From Microbotryum silenes-acaulis (taxonomy: Eukaryota > Basidiomycota > Microbotryomycetes > Microbotryales > Microbotryaceae), in NCBI GenBank assembly GCA_003665825.1, contig QPFY01000003.1, forward strand, positions 372,001 to 436,000: 64,000 nt of DNA, given 5' to 3'. The position numbers were made by a program, and so were the translations under genes. The stretch's first letter is position 1; each line of letters opens with the position of its first letter. This document shows, one piece after another, positions 1 through 11,500 of this stretch. The notes under the pieces were generated by a model. The model was not told where the DNA came from. It did no database searches and worked only from the letters and a program-made list of their open reading frames with translations.

Positions 1-781
1 AACCCCGAGCGGAAAGGCCAAGCATCAGTACATGTTCGCCCTAAGTTCCATATTTCTGAACCAACCTTTATAGCGACTTTACTATGTGTCCCGACGTGAA
101 TGGCCTGATAAAAAAAGAGACGCGATATATCCAGTCAGCCCCTTGATTCTCCGAGTCGCGATGAAGACCTTCCCCTCAAGGGTCGTTCCATTCCTTTGGG
201 AGGGTACTGACGGAACAGACGACACCGTACGCTCCTTCTCCTACGACATCAACGCTGGAGGAAGGATTGATAGGAACATAACCTCATTAGCCTATGCTCG
301 CGATCGATTCAACGTGTGCCCTCTAAGACAGGCCAGCTTGATGCCGCGTCGACACGCAGCGCTCTCGTGTGGAGCGGAGGCCGATCAGGAGAGTAGTCCC
401 GAGAAAGGCATACATTTGATAATCCGCGCCGACATTGAAGGAACGATCTTGTGACATGGTGGTGAAGGATTAGAGACAAGGTAGTTGGGTTCGAGGGGAG
501 CGAAGATGACGTGGCTGGCCAAGCTTGATCGGGGTGAATTGCGGTGCTGCTGGTTCCTCTTTTGGCGGTTGGAGAAATGAACGCGTCGACGACGAGACGA
601 CTCCGGGAACGCCGACTTGACTCAGCTTTGGAGTCGCTTTTTTTTTGGAGGCTGTTTGAAGAGGGGCGTCCTGAGCCGACTCGGATTGGACGAGGTTTCT
701 GTGGTCTTCTGAGGCGTTGACTCGTTTATAAGCTTTGTAGAGTGTAGGAGCCAAGGTTAAGAGGCAGTCCGACTCGGAGAG
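1..781. other. Flank left of the fold-back element; no recognised gene
   Basis: A plus-strand open frame of 122 codons (86-454) and a minus-strand frame of 104 codons (470-784) are present, but neither resembles a family I know. The minus frame is cut by the left edge of the fold-back element. It could be part of a gene the element interrupted, but joining it to the frame on the far side (3427-3588, minus) does not give a continuous reading. I see no RNA gene or repeat here. Confidence 0.5.
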
Positions 782-1967
782 CACCTCAGGCAGATTAAAA
801 AGTAACCAGTCTTAGTAGCGCCGCCGCGCGGCCAGAAAAACCTATGCAAATAGGCGACCTGAGCCCGGTAGCAACTCGGCGCGGGAACAAGCTCGCAATG
901 GTTTAAAGTCATTACAATTGATCCGGAAATGATTTTCCGGCTTGGCCCTATGACGTAAGTCATTGGCGGGAGAAGCTTGTAGAGCTTATAGAAAAGCTTG
1001 TTGAAGTCCAGGTATATCCATTAACGCCTCAGCACTGCTGAAGCCGTGGTATGTCTGGCCCAATGCAACACGTGATCTGACGGAATCGACGCGTGTTGTG
1101 CGTTGTTGATACGTTGACAGCTCTTGTCCTTAGGCCCCCTTTCGCCCGTACATTCAACACAAGACCCATTGGTCTCGCCGCGAAAATCCTCGTCCTCGAT
1201 CGCTGAACCGCATACACGTCACGTCCCTCGTTGATCTCCATTGATCTTGTGATCCTTTCACATCGCCAACTCATACCAAGTTTCCACGCTTCGGCGCTCG
1301 ACAAGCCCCACGTGAATGTCCGGCGATCGTCGTCCGGGCTTTTACCAGAGAACGAGCTTCTGAGGGCCTGCTGACATCCACGTCTTAACTATAGATTCAT
1401 CGCGTGGCCTCGGAACATTGCGGGCTCCTTCCCTCCTGGATAACCATTCACAAACAAGTCTCTGGGTGCGTGGTGGAAGTGCGGCTGCGCGGTCGTCGCC
1501 GCGCTGTTTGATTGGTTTAATGCAGCACCGTGTCGTTCTGACCTTCCCCTGTTCGCCTTCCAGCCTCTGCCTGCACGATGTTCTCTTCCAATACCATTTC
1601 GTCTAGCGAGCAATATGATGCGTACCATCCAAGTCCTGCGCCACCCAGCCGACCGCTTGACGCTCCCGCGTTCGCAAACATCGATTATCCAACCTATTCG
1701 CTCGAGTCGGGTAGCCACGCGTCCGCCTTCCCATACGACCTCCCTGTCCTAGGCAGCACAGCTAGCACAGGGCACCCATCAAGTCGACCCTCCTGTCCCG
1801 CCGATTCCGCCGCCAATCGCCTGCTGCCTGACCCCCTTCAATTGCCAATGGACGAAGCCAATACATCGTCGGGCGTCCTGCAACCCTCGCCGAGTTTCTC
1901 ATCAGTAGATGGAAGCACCCCGACAATGCATCCATCACCACTTTCCGCCGCGGATCAACAGTTCGCC
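782..1967 (+). repeat. Left arm of the inverted repeat
   Basis: This arm is 1,186 bp and reads outside to inside. It begins CACCTCAGGCAG and ends in the coding sequence for ADQQFA. The outer part (782-1577) has no convincing gene. It holds two short hairpins (923-940 and 950-963) that are mirrored in the right arm. The inner part carries the start and first 130 codons of the gene at 1578. Confidence 0.85.
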
Positions 1968-2273
1968 CGCGTCGAAGTCCCTGTTGCCACCGTACCGATC
2001 CGAGTTTCGCCTTTGACGCCAGCGAAGAGGCCGATGGGCCCTAGCCTCCACGAACAAAGCAAGGCTATCCCTAAGCGCAACTGTCGCAAATCCGAACGAC
2101 TTATGCACGAGCAATGGGCCCAGAAAAGACACGACGAAGAGCTCGAGTATTGTATCCGACACAATATTCGACTCGATTATTTGAGGAGCATTGTTGCGCC
2201 CGTGACTCGCCTTGGCTCTCCCACTTCCTGGAATGACTTTGGCGAACTGTTGATCCGCGGCGGAAAGTGGTGA
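1578..2273 (+). CDS. Unrecognised 231-aa protein spanning left arm and spacer
   Basis: The frame starts in the left arm (MFSSNTISSS) with about 130 residues rich in Ser, Pro and Ala that look disordered. It continues without a break through the spacer, where composition changes to a basic, charged segment of about 85 residues (for example KSERLMHEQWAQKRHDEEL) that could be helical and bind nucleic acid. It then enters the right arm for 11 codons and stops at 2273. The last residues, GELLIRGGKW, are the antisense reading of the arm and are probably not an original C-terminus. The protein therefore looks truncated by the fold-back structure. I do not recognise the family. The coding look of the plus-strand spacer makes this the more believable of the two copies. 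Confidence 0.45.
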   Translation: MFSSNTISSSEQYDAYHPSPAPPSRPLDAPAFANIDYPTYSLESGSHASAFPYDLPVLGSTASTGHPSSRPSCPADSAANRLLPDPLQLPMDEANTSSGVLQPSPSFSSVDGSTPTMHPSPLSAADQQFARVEVPVATVPIRVSPLTPAKRPMGPSLHEQSKAIPKRNCRKSERLMHEQWAQKRHDEELEYCIRHNIRLDYLRSIVAPVTRLGSPTSWNDFGELLIRGGKW

Positions 2274-2630
2274 TGGATGCATTGTCGGGGTGCTTCCATC
2301 TACTGATGAGAAACTCGGCGAGGGTTGCAGGACGCCCGACGATGTATTGGCTTCGTCCATTGGCAATTGAAGGGGGTCAGGCAGCAGGCGATTGGCGGCG
2401 GAATCGGCGGGACAGGAGGGTCGACTTGATGGGTGCCCTGTGCTAGCTGTGCTGCCTAGGACAGGGAGGTCGTATGGGAAGGCGGACGCGTGGCTACCCG
2501 ACTCGAGCGAATAGGTTGGATAATCGATGTTTGCGAACGCGGGAGCGTCAAGCGGTCGGCTGGGTGGCGCAGGACTTGGATGGTACGCATCATATTGCTC
2601 GCTAGACGAAATGGTATTGGAAGAGAACAT
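1935..2630 (-). pseudogene. Mirror copy of the same gene start
   Basis: The first 130 residues are identical to the plus-strand copy at 1578 because they lie in the right arm. Beyond residue 130 the frame reads the antisense of the spacer, giving an unrelated sequence of low plausibility, and it ends with the same arm-derived GELLIRGGKW. It is best viewed as a duplicated 5' gene fragment with its own upstream region, pointing towards the first copy. Transcription from both ends would yield transcripts complementary over the arms. Confidence 0.5.
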
Positions 2631-3426
2631 CGTGCAGGCAGAGGCTGGAAGGCGAACAGGGGAAGGTCAGAACGACACGGTGCTGCATTAAACCAATCAA
2701 ACAGCGCGGCGACGACCGCGCAGCCGCACTTCCACCACGCACCCAGAGACTTGTTTGTGAATGGTTATCCAGGAGGGAAGGAGCCCGCAATGTTCCGAGG
2801 CCACGCGATGAATCTATAGTTAAGACGTGGATGTCAGCAGGCCCTCAGAAGCTCGTTCTCTGGTAAAAGCCCGGACGACGATCGCCGGACATTCACGTGG
2901 GGCTTGTCGAGCGCCGAAGCGTGGAAACTTGGTATGAGTTGGCGATGTGAAAGGATCACAAGATCAATGGAGATCAACGAGGGACGTGACGTGTATGCGG
3001 TTCAGCGATCGAGGACGAGGATTTTCGCGGCGAGACCAATGGGTCTTGTGTTGAATGTACGGGCGAAAGGGGGCCTAAGGACAAGAGCTGTCAACGTATC
3101 AACAACGCACAACACGCGTCGATTCCGTCAGATCACGTGTTGCATTGGGCCAGACATACCACGGCTTCAGCAGTGCTGAGGCGTTAATGGATATACCTGG
3201 ACTTCAACAAGCTTTTCTATAAGCTCTACAAGCTTCTCCCGCCAATGACTTACGTCATAGGGCCAAGCCGGAAAATCATTTCCGGATCAATTGTAATGAC
3301 TTTAAACCATTGCGAGCTTGTTCCCGCGCCGAGTTGCTACCGGGCTCAGGTCGCCTATTTGCATAGGTTTTTCTGGCCGCGCGGCGGCGCTACTAAGACT
3401 GGTTACTTTTTAATCTGCCTGAGGTG
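2241..3426 (-). repeat. Right arm of the inverted repeat
   Basis: This arm is the reverse complement of 782-1967, with no difference in the segments compared by eye. It repeats the gene start (ATG at 2630, minus strand) and the outer non-coding region. It ends CTGCCTGAGGTG at 3426, mirroring the left terminus. The apparent lack of divergence implies very recent formation, gene conversion, or an artefact. Confidence 0.85.
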
Positions 3427-3825
3427 TCGGAGACCGGTGACTGGCAGCGATCGGGGATATCGGGGCCTCGGCAGCTGAGAGAACGCGCGGCGTGCATGGC
3501 ACCGGTTCAGGAAGCCAAGCACTGCCCTCAGGTGATCGAACCGCGACTGCGCAACGCCATCAAAAGCACCGACATAATCCAAGTACAATGTGACGTGGTA
3601 AAAACGAACCTCGCTAAGTTTGGTATTGCTCGTTTAGATCACCCCTTCACTCAGCAATATCATCCGCTAAAATGCGCATATATTCAGCTCACCCGAGCGC
3701 GGTGATCGACCGCGGCCTCATAGACTTGGGGCCAATTACGTCGCGGCGCGTCGAGTGGGTGTACGTTCACCACTCGACGACCCCTAGTCCCTTAGCTTTG
3801 TACGGCAGCGCCAGTATTAGATGCG
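3427..3825. other. Gap between the fold-back element and the dynactin gene
   Basis: A 93-codon plus frame (3424-3705) and smaller frames exist but show no recognisable motif. The final part is the promoter and 5' leader of the dynactin gene. I see no repeat, RNA gene or other feature. Confidence 0.5.
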
Positions 3826-4791
3826 ATGGTCGACGTGTAAGTACTATAACGGATCATCATGGAGATGTCGAGTTGCTGATCCCTGAGCCACCCTTTCAGT
3901 AACACGACCAACACCAAAGACAAGGACAAGGACTCGCTCAAGATCGGCTCGCGATGCGTTATCGTACAAGACTGTGATCTCCGTGGACACGTCACAATAG
4001 GAGCAGGTATGTCTTACCCCCTCCCAAGATATACCACCTCAAAACATCCTACTGATCCCGTCGTCGGCGGCATCCCTGAAGGCTGCGTGATTCATCCCCG
4101 AGCCACCATCTTTGCACTTTCGGGTCCGATTCACCTGGGGGACAACAACATCGTCGAGGAGATGGTCGTGATCATCAATCGATCCAAGACGCCCATGATC
4201 ATAGGGAATGATAATCACTTTCAAGTCGCCTGCCGTAGGTCCGACGAACCTCCTTAGGGGCATGTGTCATTTTCTTCCTCCCAGAAGGAGCATACTCACG
4301 AGACCCCGTGATTTTTTTTAACAGGTATCGAATCCCCCTCCATCGGATCCAACAACATATTCTCACCGCGGTGTCGGGTCGTCCACTCCGTGACCATCGG
4401 GTCCGATTCCCACATCGGAGCAGGATGTGTCGTCCTCGCTTCACCATTTCCAACTTTCATCACTTCACCAAATTCAACTTCCGAACCAACAACAACACCA
4501 CCAACTACAGCAATACTGGAAGAAGAAGTTGAACTTCAACGACCTACCACCACCACCAGACCACTTTACCACCTGCCTGACCAAACCGAAATATTCGGCT
4601 CCGATTCTCGTCAACGTCTCGGTTCAAAGCAAGGCATCGGTCAAATCAAAGCTTTCCATGCTAAACATTTGATCTACCTCAGGGAGACGTTGGTAAAGTA
4701 TCACAAGTTGAAGATCTTCCCGCCGGGGACGGTCGTGAGTGGGAACCCGAATGGGATTGGAGGTAGTGGTGGGAAGGAGGGGGGCGAGTAG
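3826..4791 (+). CDS. DCTN6: Dynactin subunit 6 (p27), left-handed beta-helix protein
   Basis: This is a subunit of the dynactin pointed-end complex, which helps dynein bind cargo. Four exons are proposed: 3826-3836, 3900-4006, 4082-4234 and 4325-4791. They join in frame to 245 residues. The product shows the isoleucine-rich hexapeptide repeats of the left-handed beta-helix fold, including HVTIGAGCVIHPRATIFA, GPIHLGDNNIVEE and PMIIGNDNHFQVAC. These align with the known order in animal p27, followed by VTIGSDSHIGAGCVV and a C-terminal helix (RETLVKYHKLK). Residues about 128-175 form a Ser/Thr/Pro-rich insertion (many consecutive Thr) not usual for the family. The tiny first exon of 11 nt was chosen because it supplies the only ATG with a matching splice phase. 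The gene converges on the transcription factor gene, with 103 bp between stops. Confidence 0.88.
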
Positions 4792-4894
4792 AACCCGTTT
4801 CGTCTTCTGTGTCTCAGTACTTCAACTTCGCATAGAATTCTCAACCTCGCATTTGCACAGCAAAATAAACTTCGTGTAATACTACCCGACTCCA

Positions 4895-7800
4895 TCAAAG
4901 CCCCCACCCACCTTCCAAAACCCCTCCTCCTCCTCCCACACCACCAGCACCACCGTGATCAAAAGCCTCCCAATCTCTACCAAACCCATCCAAAAGCATC
5001 GATTCCAACGCCGCGAAATCATCTCCTCCTCCCAAAGGGGAAGAAGTGGAAAACCCCAACCTAAAACCAGCGCCGAGATCGTCGGTTTGATTGTGGGCGG
5101 GATCGAGTAATGGGATTGAAGAAGTGGAAGAAGAGACGGGGAGGTTTTGGAGGAGTGTGCCGAGGGTATTGGTGGAGAGGTCGAAAGTGTCGACGAGGGT
5201 GAGGGGTGAGGTGTGTTGGCTGCGTAGAGAAGGGTCGAAGAGAGTGGCTCCTAGGGAGGGGGAGGTCAGCACGTTTGCTTGAGAAGGAGGAGGCGGTACG
5301 GACGTCGGGCCGAGAGGACCCGTCTGTAGGACCGAAGCGAGGTCGACTCGATTCTGACGGGTTTGCGACCCGTTGAAACCCTTTCCTCGGAAATCATCCC
5401 CATCTTGATCTTTATTTTTGTCCTTCCAAACTTCACCGAGAGCCTTCGATTTCCCCTCCTCTTTCAACATCGCTTCGATCAATCTGATCCCCCTCGAAGC
5501 GATGATGGAATCGTCGCTGATAAGACGAAGGCATTCCAAAGCCGAGAGAACATCGCTACGTTTGGCGAGGTAGGTGGTCGACTGAGGGACGGGGATGGGT
5601 GTCAACGTCGAGGCGGAGGGTGAGTTAGACGTAGAGGATGATGAAGTGTTCCGATGGGACAGGTCGAGTAGAAGTGTCGTACAAGCTACGATGGCGTGAT
5701 AACTGCGAAATTTACGGAAGCAGCGGCCATCAGTCCTGCCAGGCAAGGTTGACGAGTTTCCCTCCCGCACGTCACACTCGCACCTAATAGTCCAATTTCT
5801 AGGCCACTTGTCCGTTTCTGTAAAATGATGCAACACCTTTCGTGCGGCCTTGACCGCGGCTTGACGAACATAGGGGTGAGCGGTATCGCGGAACAAGCCA
5901 CGACTGGGACAGAGGCGATGTAGGACCAGTCGCTTATGTTCACACTGTAAGCCCATTCTTGAGGCTAAGTAATCGGAGGAATTGATGATGAATCTGGAGA
6001 ATCGTCACTCACACTGATGAACCAATGCTGTCTCAACTCAGCAACCCAACTCGGCACCGTCATCCCCACGGGTGGGATCCACCCCGTCTTCAACCACCCC
6101 GGTGCACGTTGCATGACCTCGTCGATCCCCGAATCGATTTCGTCCGTCAATTCCTGACTCGGCTTGTCGGACCCGTTGATGAGGTCGAACAAGGTACGAA
6201 CTCGATCGGCCAGCGAATGCAAAAGGATCAACTTCGATGCGGGGGTAGGAACGTCGTACGGCAACGCCTTGGACAAAGCTCCAATCGAGAGATCCTCATC
6301 GGTGATGTTCAATGGCAAAGGCGTATTGGTATGCGTCGAATGAATGGCATAACTATGTCGCACAGTGCACGTGAACCAATCGTCCGCTCCGAGCGTGCAC
6401 CATAGGCGTTTGCAAATTTCCCGGTTAATGGCCGATTTGATTCCCATCTCATTCGTCAAGACGACTCCTTTACGGGCTTGTCGAGTTTGCCATTCGAGAT
6501 CCGATCCCAAGCGATGGAACTGGAGGTGTTGTGCGATTCGGATCGCGCACCCAAGCAACGTATTGATGAGGTCTGATTGTCCCGCTTCGTAGCCCGCCGT
6601 CGTGACGATGCAGATTGCTTGCACGCTGAACCTCGAATGCTTGGACAAGAAATCGGCTCGATGAAGGGCCTGCACACAGGCGTCAAAGTAGACTTTGGGC
6701 AAACGATGGTATTCGTCGATGCTGAGGCCCATCTGCGTAGCGTCGTGCCTCGACATTTGTTGTAGCGCACCACAGAGGACGGCGTAGTAAAGTCCCAACC
6801 ATGCGGCGTTCACGAGTCGATAGCGATCGCTAGGAGGCCAGTTCTCAAACTCGATGCACTCGGCGAGGAACGTCGGAGGGTGGAGGAGGCCGTTATGGGC
6901 GAGCATGTGCGACATGGCCCAGCACGCGACGAGTCGACTTCGTCTATCATCGAGTAGGGCAGGGGAAGCGTCGGCTGATGGACCGGAAGGGTGTGGGAGC
7001 AAAGTCGCAATCGGCGACTTGACGAGTGAGGTCGGCGAAGCACCGAGCCAGCTCAGTGCGCCACCGGCAGAAGTACTCGGAGTCGAATCGATGACAATCG
7101 CATCTTCGGCGTCCTCCTCGTCCGCAGGTCGACGCAGCTCGGATCGAGAGAGGTGTTGCGCCTTTCGATCGCGTCCCATGGCGAGAAACTCGAGTGTCTC
7201 GGCGGCTTCCAGCTCGCCGTCCGGTTCGGGAGGTGATGCGCCGCGCGCTGAAGATTCGTTCGAGGCAATGGCACCTTCGGGTCGGCTTCCAGCGTTGGCA
7301 GCGGTACTAGCTATGGTTGTGCCATTGAGGTGTTTTGACTGTCCTGGTACGTTTGATATTCGGCTGACGACCTGCTCGAGTTGGGACAGTTGAGCTCGGA
7401 GACCTTTGACGACGTTGTTCAAAGCTTGGTGATCCATTGCGGCCGCGTTCGATATGGAAGTGACCTCCATCCCGTTCGAGTCTTGCTTGACGAGCACGGG
7501 GGGAGGTTTGAATTGTACATGCAGACCAGGAGTGAGGTCCGTGAAGGAAGAAAGGGAAGCCGTCGCCGGCGAGGAGATGGGGGAGCGCGTCGTCGACTGC
7601 TCAGGCTCGGGCTTGTGGAGCGGGTTCCTCGACGGAGGCGGAAGCTGCGAGGTACTGCTACTACTCCTACGACGCTTAAGCCCGAGTGTAGTCGCCATTC
7701 CTGCCGATTCGAGCAACAGTGACTCGTCAAGCCGACATTGGTCTACGGCATTGCGACGACGACAGGCCGAACATCCGGGCACGTTGCGGTCGCACTTGAT

Positions 7801-8100
7801 CTTGCGGCGCGTGCATTCGGTGCAGCTCCAACTCGGGCGTTGTGATTTCTTCTTGAGTTGTCGGGCTGTAGTCAGAGCTGTGGTAGTGGAAGTGGACGAA
7901 GTTGGCTCGGTGGAGGAGGAACATGACGAGGGTGCGACGGTGATGTTCCCGTGAGTGCCGGACGACGATTCGGCCAAGGATGATTCGGTCAAGAGGCCCG
8001 TCGGCGCCGCGGGACCGGCACTCGGAGGGCTCGCACTGAAGTGGTACTGGTGCAGACCATGATCAGTCGTGGGTAGGATCGAATTGGTCAGACTCGACAT
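4895..8100 (-). CDS. Zn2Cys6 fungal transcription factor
   Basis: This is a DNA-binding transcription regulator of the Gal4-type fungal family, acting in the nucleus; its targets are unknown. Three exons (8100-6013, 5944-5784, 5702-4895) give about 1,018 residues. The zinc cluster is near residues 93-122, with Cys at 93, 96, 103, 110, 113 and 122 (spacing 2-6-6-2-8) around CTECTRRKIKCDR. A possible coiled-coil linker follows (LNNVVKGLRAQLSQLEQVV). The fungal middle homology region (Fungal_trans) occupies the second third, with LLGCAIRIAQHLQFHRLG and NREICKRLWCTLGADDW. The C-terminus is Ser/Gly-rich and disordered. The start is uncertain: the frame remains open upstream to 8727, which overlaps the helicase gene, and ATG 8238 is an alternative to ATG 8100. 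The second intron (81 bp) has no stop and is a multiple of three. Confidence 0.85.
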
Positions 8101-8562
8101 CGCGATCGACGAAGGTTGACGTCCAGCGCCACTCGTTGCTCGTCGTCGTCCACTGTCGTCGTCTGTCGAGGGATGCTCAACCGAAGTGTTCGACCAGAGC
8201 ACAAGAGTCGTCGCCGCCGACCTCGGCCGAGTCATGCCGTGCCGATTCGGACTTGTCGCGGAAATGATCAATGATCGGCGACACGCTCGGACCAAGTCAT
8301 CGCTCGGCGGCGGCGGCGGCTCGGCTCCGAATATAGTAAAGTGCAGATCGGGTTTCATCTGAATACGGAAAAGAGGAAGCACGGAATCAGGGTTCATCAT
8401 GAGCAAGTCATGCGGACCTTGAGAGGGTTGACTGAACGCGTCGCGACGCGTCGACACGTGCGGCGTAAATTGAACTCGCACGCGCTCGTCTCGCTCGTGA
8501 CCTGGCCGCTCCTTTCGCACCAACTGCATTGCACCTCCCCGACCCCTCATGATCACCCAAAG
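8101..8562. promoter_or_regulatory. Shared divergent promoter, transcription factor and CHL1
   Basis: These 462 bp separate the proposed start of the zinc-cluster factor (minus) from the CHL1 start (plus) and must hold both promoters and leaders. The minus-strand frame is open through it, so part may encode an N-terminal extension of the factor. I see no distinct TATA box or operator-like repeat. Confidence 0.4.
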
Positions 8563-11500
8563 ATGACACCATCGCATGCAGCCACTCCCCCCGATGGAGC
8601 TGCTCCACCACCCACCACTACGATCGACTATGCCCCCTCGGACCCTTCGTTCTCCTTCCCGTACACGGCGTATTCGATCCAGCAAGACTTGATGCAACAC
8701 CTCTACCAAGCGCTTGCTCGGTCGCAAGTGACCGTTATCGAATCGCCTACTGGTACTGTGAGCGGTGTCGGAGAGACGTGGGCTCGCTCAGTCAATTCAT
8801 CGCGATGCCCCCCAGCTGATGTACTACTACTCCTCCTTCCGGCCGGACGCAGGGTAAATCTCTCTCCCTCATCTCAGCAAGCCTCACCTTCCTTCGTGAC
8901 GCCAAACACCACGCCCGTACGAGCCTCATCGAAACCATCCAAGCTCAAGTACGTGCAGATTCAGGTTCCAAGGATGAACCTGATTGGGTTTTGGAGCATG
9001 AGATTCAGAGTCGACTGAAGGCTTGGGAGAGGGAGGAGAGCGAGTTGGAGGAACGCTTGGAGGAGATTAGGAAGGAGGAGGAACTTAGGAGGTTGATGCC
9101 GTCGGGAGCTGCTCAGATGGGGAGGAGGAAGAAGAATGTATGTGAGAAGAATGCTTTCAAAGTAAAAGTCTGACTGCTCGATGGCTGACGTTCGCCTGTT
9201 CCAGCGCATCGACGGAGACAGAGGACCAGACTCGAAGCCGAGCGCGGACGAATTTGCGCCTGAACCTTACTACGAGACCGAACAAGACACCCACAAAGTC
9301 GACGATAACGGACCCGACAACTTTTCCCCCGCCGTTCGAGCCATGTTGGCCAAGTCAGTTTCTCGTCCACGGTCGATCAATAGAAGAGTCCTCCCTCGAC
9401 TAACTTTTAACCCCTGTCGAACTCTACAGGATCAACGGACGAGGTTCGACGGGACCCGAACAGGAAGAACCTGACGTCCAAAAAATCTACTTTGCCTCTC
9501 GAACCCATTCGCAACTCTCGCAGTTCATCGCCGAACTTCGAAAGACGCCCTTCTCCAGCTACACGCCCATCCCCGACGCCCCCGAAGGGAGTCCCACTTC
9601 CATTCCCCCGATCCGCGTCATCCCTCTCGGATCGAGACAGAACTTGTGCATCAATGACGAGGTGAGAAACAAGAGTCATGGAAGTAATGAGGTGTTGGGC
9701 GATTTGTGTTTGGAACTGCAAAAGGGTTCGACGGCGGAGAAACGATGCCCCTATTTGCCGCCGATGAGTGAACCGACCAAGTTGAACGAATTTAGGGATC
9801 GAGCATTGGTACGTTGCTTCATGGGATTGATGATGACTATCCCAATGCTTACTTTTACCGTGCTTTCAGACCCTGGTCGGGGATATCGAAGATATCGAAG
9901 ACCTTGGGCGCAGAACCAAGACTTGTCCATACTACGGGTCACGCAAGGCCGTGAGATCGGCTCAACTCGTTACTGTGAGCACATGATGGCGACCGATTAG
10001 ACGGGATTCGATTCCCTTTCTGATCCGAGCATTTGCTTCACAGCTGCCGTACAACATGCTCATGTCCAAAGCGACTCGAGAAGCGCTCGGCGTCTCGGTC
10101 AAAGAGTCAGTTCCGAACAAATCGATGCCTTTTTTTCCATCTCAAGTGGGGAGAGCTAACCTTTACTCCACCCCACTTCCCCCTAGTCACATTATCATCG
10201 TCGACGAAGCGCACAACCTCATCGACTCGATACTCCAACTCCACAGCGTATCCATCACCACTTCTCAAATCACCTCCATCCGTGCAGCCCTCTTGACCTA
10301 CCTCACCAAATTCAAAACCCGCCTCAACGGTGCCAATGCAGCTTACTTGCGTCAATTAGCCCTTCTTCTTAGGGGTTTGGCGGAATATGCGATGAGTTGG
10401 GCGAATGAGGGGGTCAAGGGTAAGAAGAAGGAAGAGATGGTCGGTGTCAACGCCTTGTTCCAAAGTCGTGGAGGGGCCGTCGGGGGAGGGAAGGGTGCGA
10501 TCGATCAGGTGAATTTGTTCAAATTGGATCATTACCTCAAGACCTCGAAAATTGCTCGAAAGGTTCGTACTTTTGCTCGCGCTTTTGTATCTTATCGAAA
10601 AAGCGGCTTACTTGAGTTGAGGAAGTTTTATTTTATTTTGAACAGATTGGTGGGTATGTCGATTCGTTGGCGGAAGAAACGACCGCGGCGGGACGACAGG
10701 CTGTACGGACAAATGCGACGCGCAATTTGCAACGCATACAAGAGTTCATACTTTCGCTCGCTAGCTCGGAAAAGGACGGAAGGATCTTGCTCAGTACTGA
10801 ACCCAAGCCTGTTCAAGCGGGACAGGTTAGGCCGGAAAAGGTGGAGGTGACGCTCAAGTATATGTTGTTGGCGCCTAGCGAGTCGTTCAAGGACGTCGCG
10901 GAGGAAGCAAGATCCGTCGTTTTGGCAGGGGGGACGATGGAACCTGTGAGTTGAGGATGTTCACGATGACTGGTTACTGCCTCTCAAAGTAGAGAGCAAG
11001 ATCTGAGCTTGTTGCGTTCCCTCAGATGAGTGATTTTCGCGATCAACTCTTCCCTTATCTCCCCAGCGAAAGGTTTTCCACTTTTTCGTGCGGCCATGTT
11101 GTCCCGCCCGATCATATCGCTTGTTTCGCCGTTAGTAAAGGACCGACAGGTGGATCGCTCGAGTTCAAATTCGATCGAAGAAAGGATGAGAAATTGGTAA
11201 GTCTCCGTCCGTAGGCCTCACAGCGCAGCGCACATACTGAAACCTTGTTTGACCCCAGCTGGACGAATTAGGTCAATCGATCGTGAATCTGACAAACGTG
11301 ATCCCGCACGGGATCGTCGTCTTTGTCCCTTCGTACGATTTCCTCTTCCAAATTCAAGCAAGGTGGGAAAAAACGAACCTCATCACTCGATTGGGCTCCC
11401 GCAAAAAAGTTAGCTCCTTTCCTACCTCCCAATTCTCTCCCTCCCCCCCCCCCCCCCCCCCAACCTCTATCTCACCCTCTCAAAATCCTACACAGGTCTT

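Larger units (their letters stand above)
782..3426. mobile_element. Fold-back transposon-like element with 1,186-bp terminal inverted repeats
   Basis: Positions x and 4208-x pair along the whole length from 782 to 1967 and from 3426 to 2241. Every block I compared by eye was identical, and the translated frames in the two arms are identical. A unique 273-bp spacer (1968-2240) separates the arms. The symmetry breaks at 781/3427, and just outside lie TCGGAGAG on the left (774-781) and TCGGAGAC on the right (3427-3434). This is an 8-bp direct repeat with one mismatch, as left by target-site duplication. Eight-base duplications are known for hAT and KDZ (Kyakuja/Dileera/Zisupton) DNA transposons, and very long terminal repeats for fold-back and Mutator-like elements. 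No transposase is visible, so it would be non-autonomous. The alternative is a fold-back assembly or amplification artefact, but an artefact would not predict the flanking duplication. Confidence 0.68.

Noticed and set aside
1029..1304. 91-codon frame in the outer part of each fold-back arm
   Set aside because: No recognisable features; it reads outwards and appears twice only because the arms are identical.
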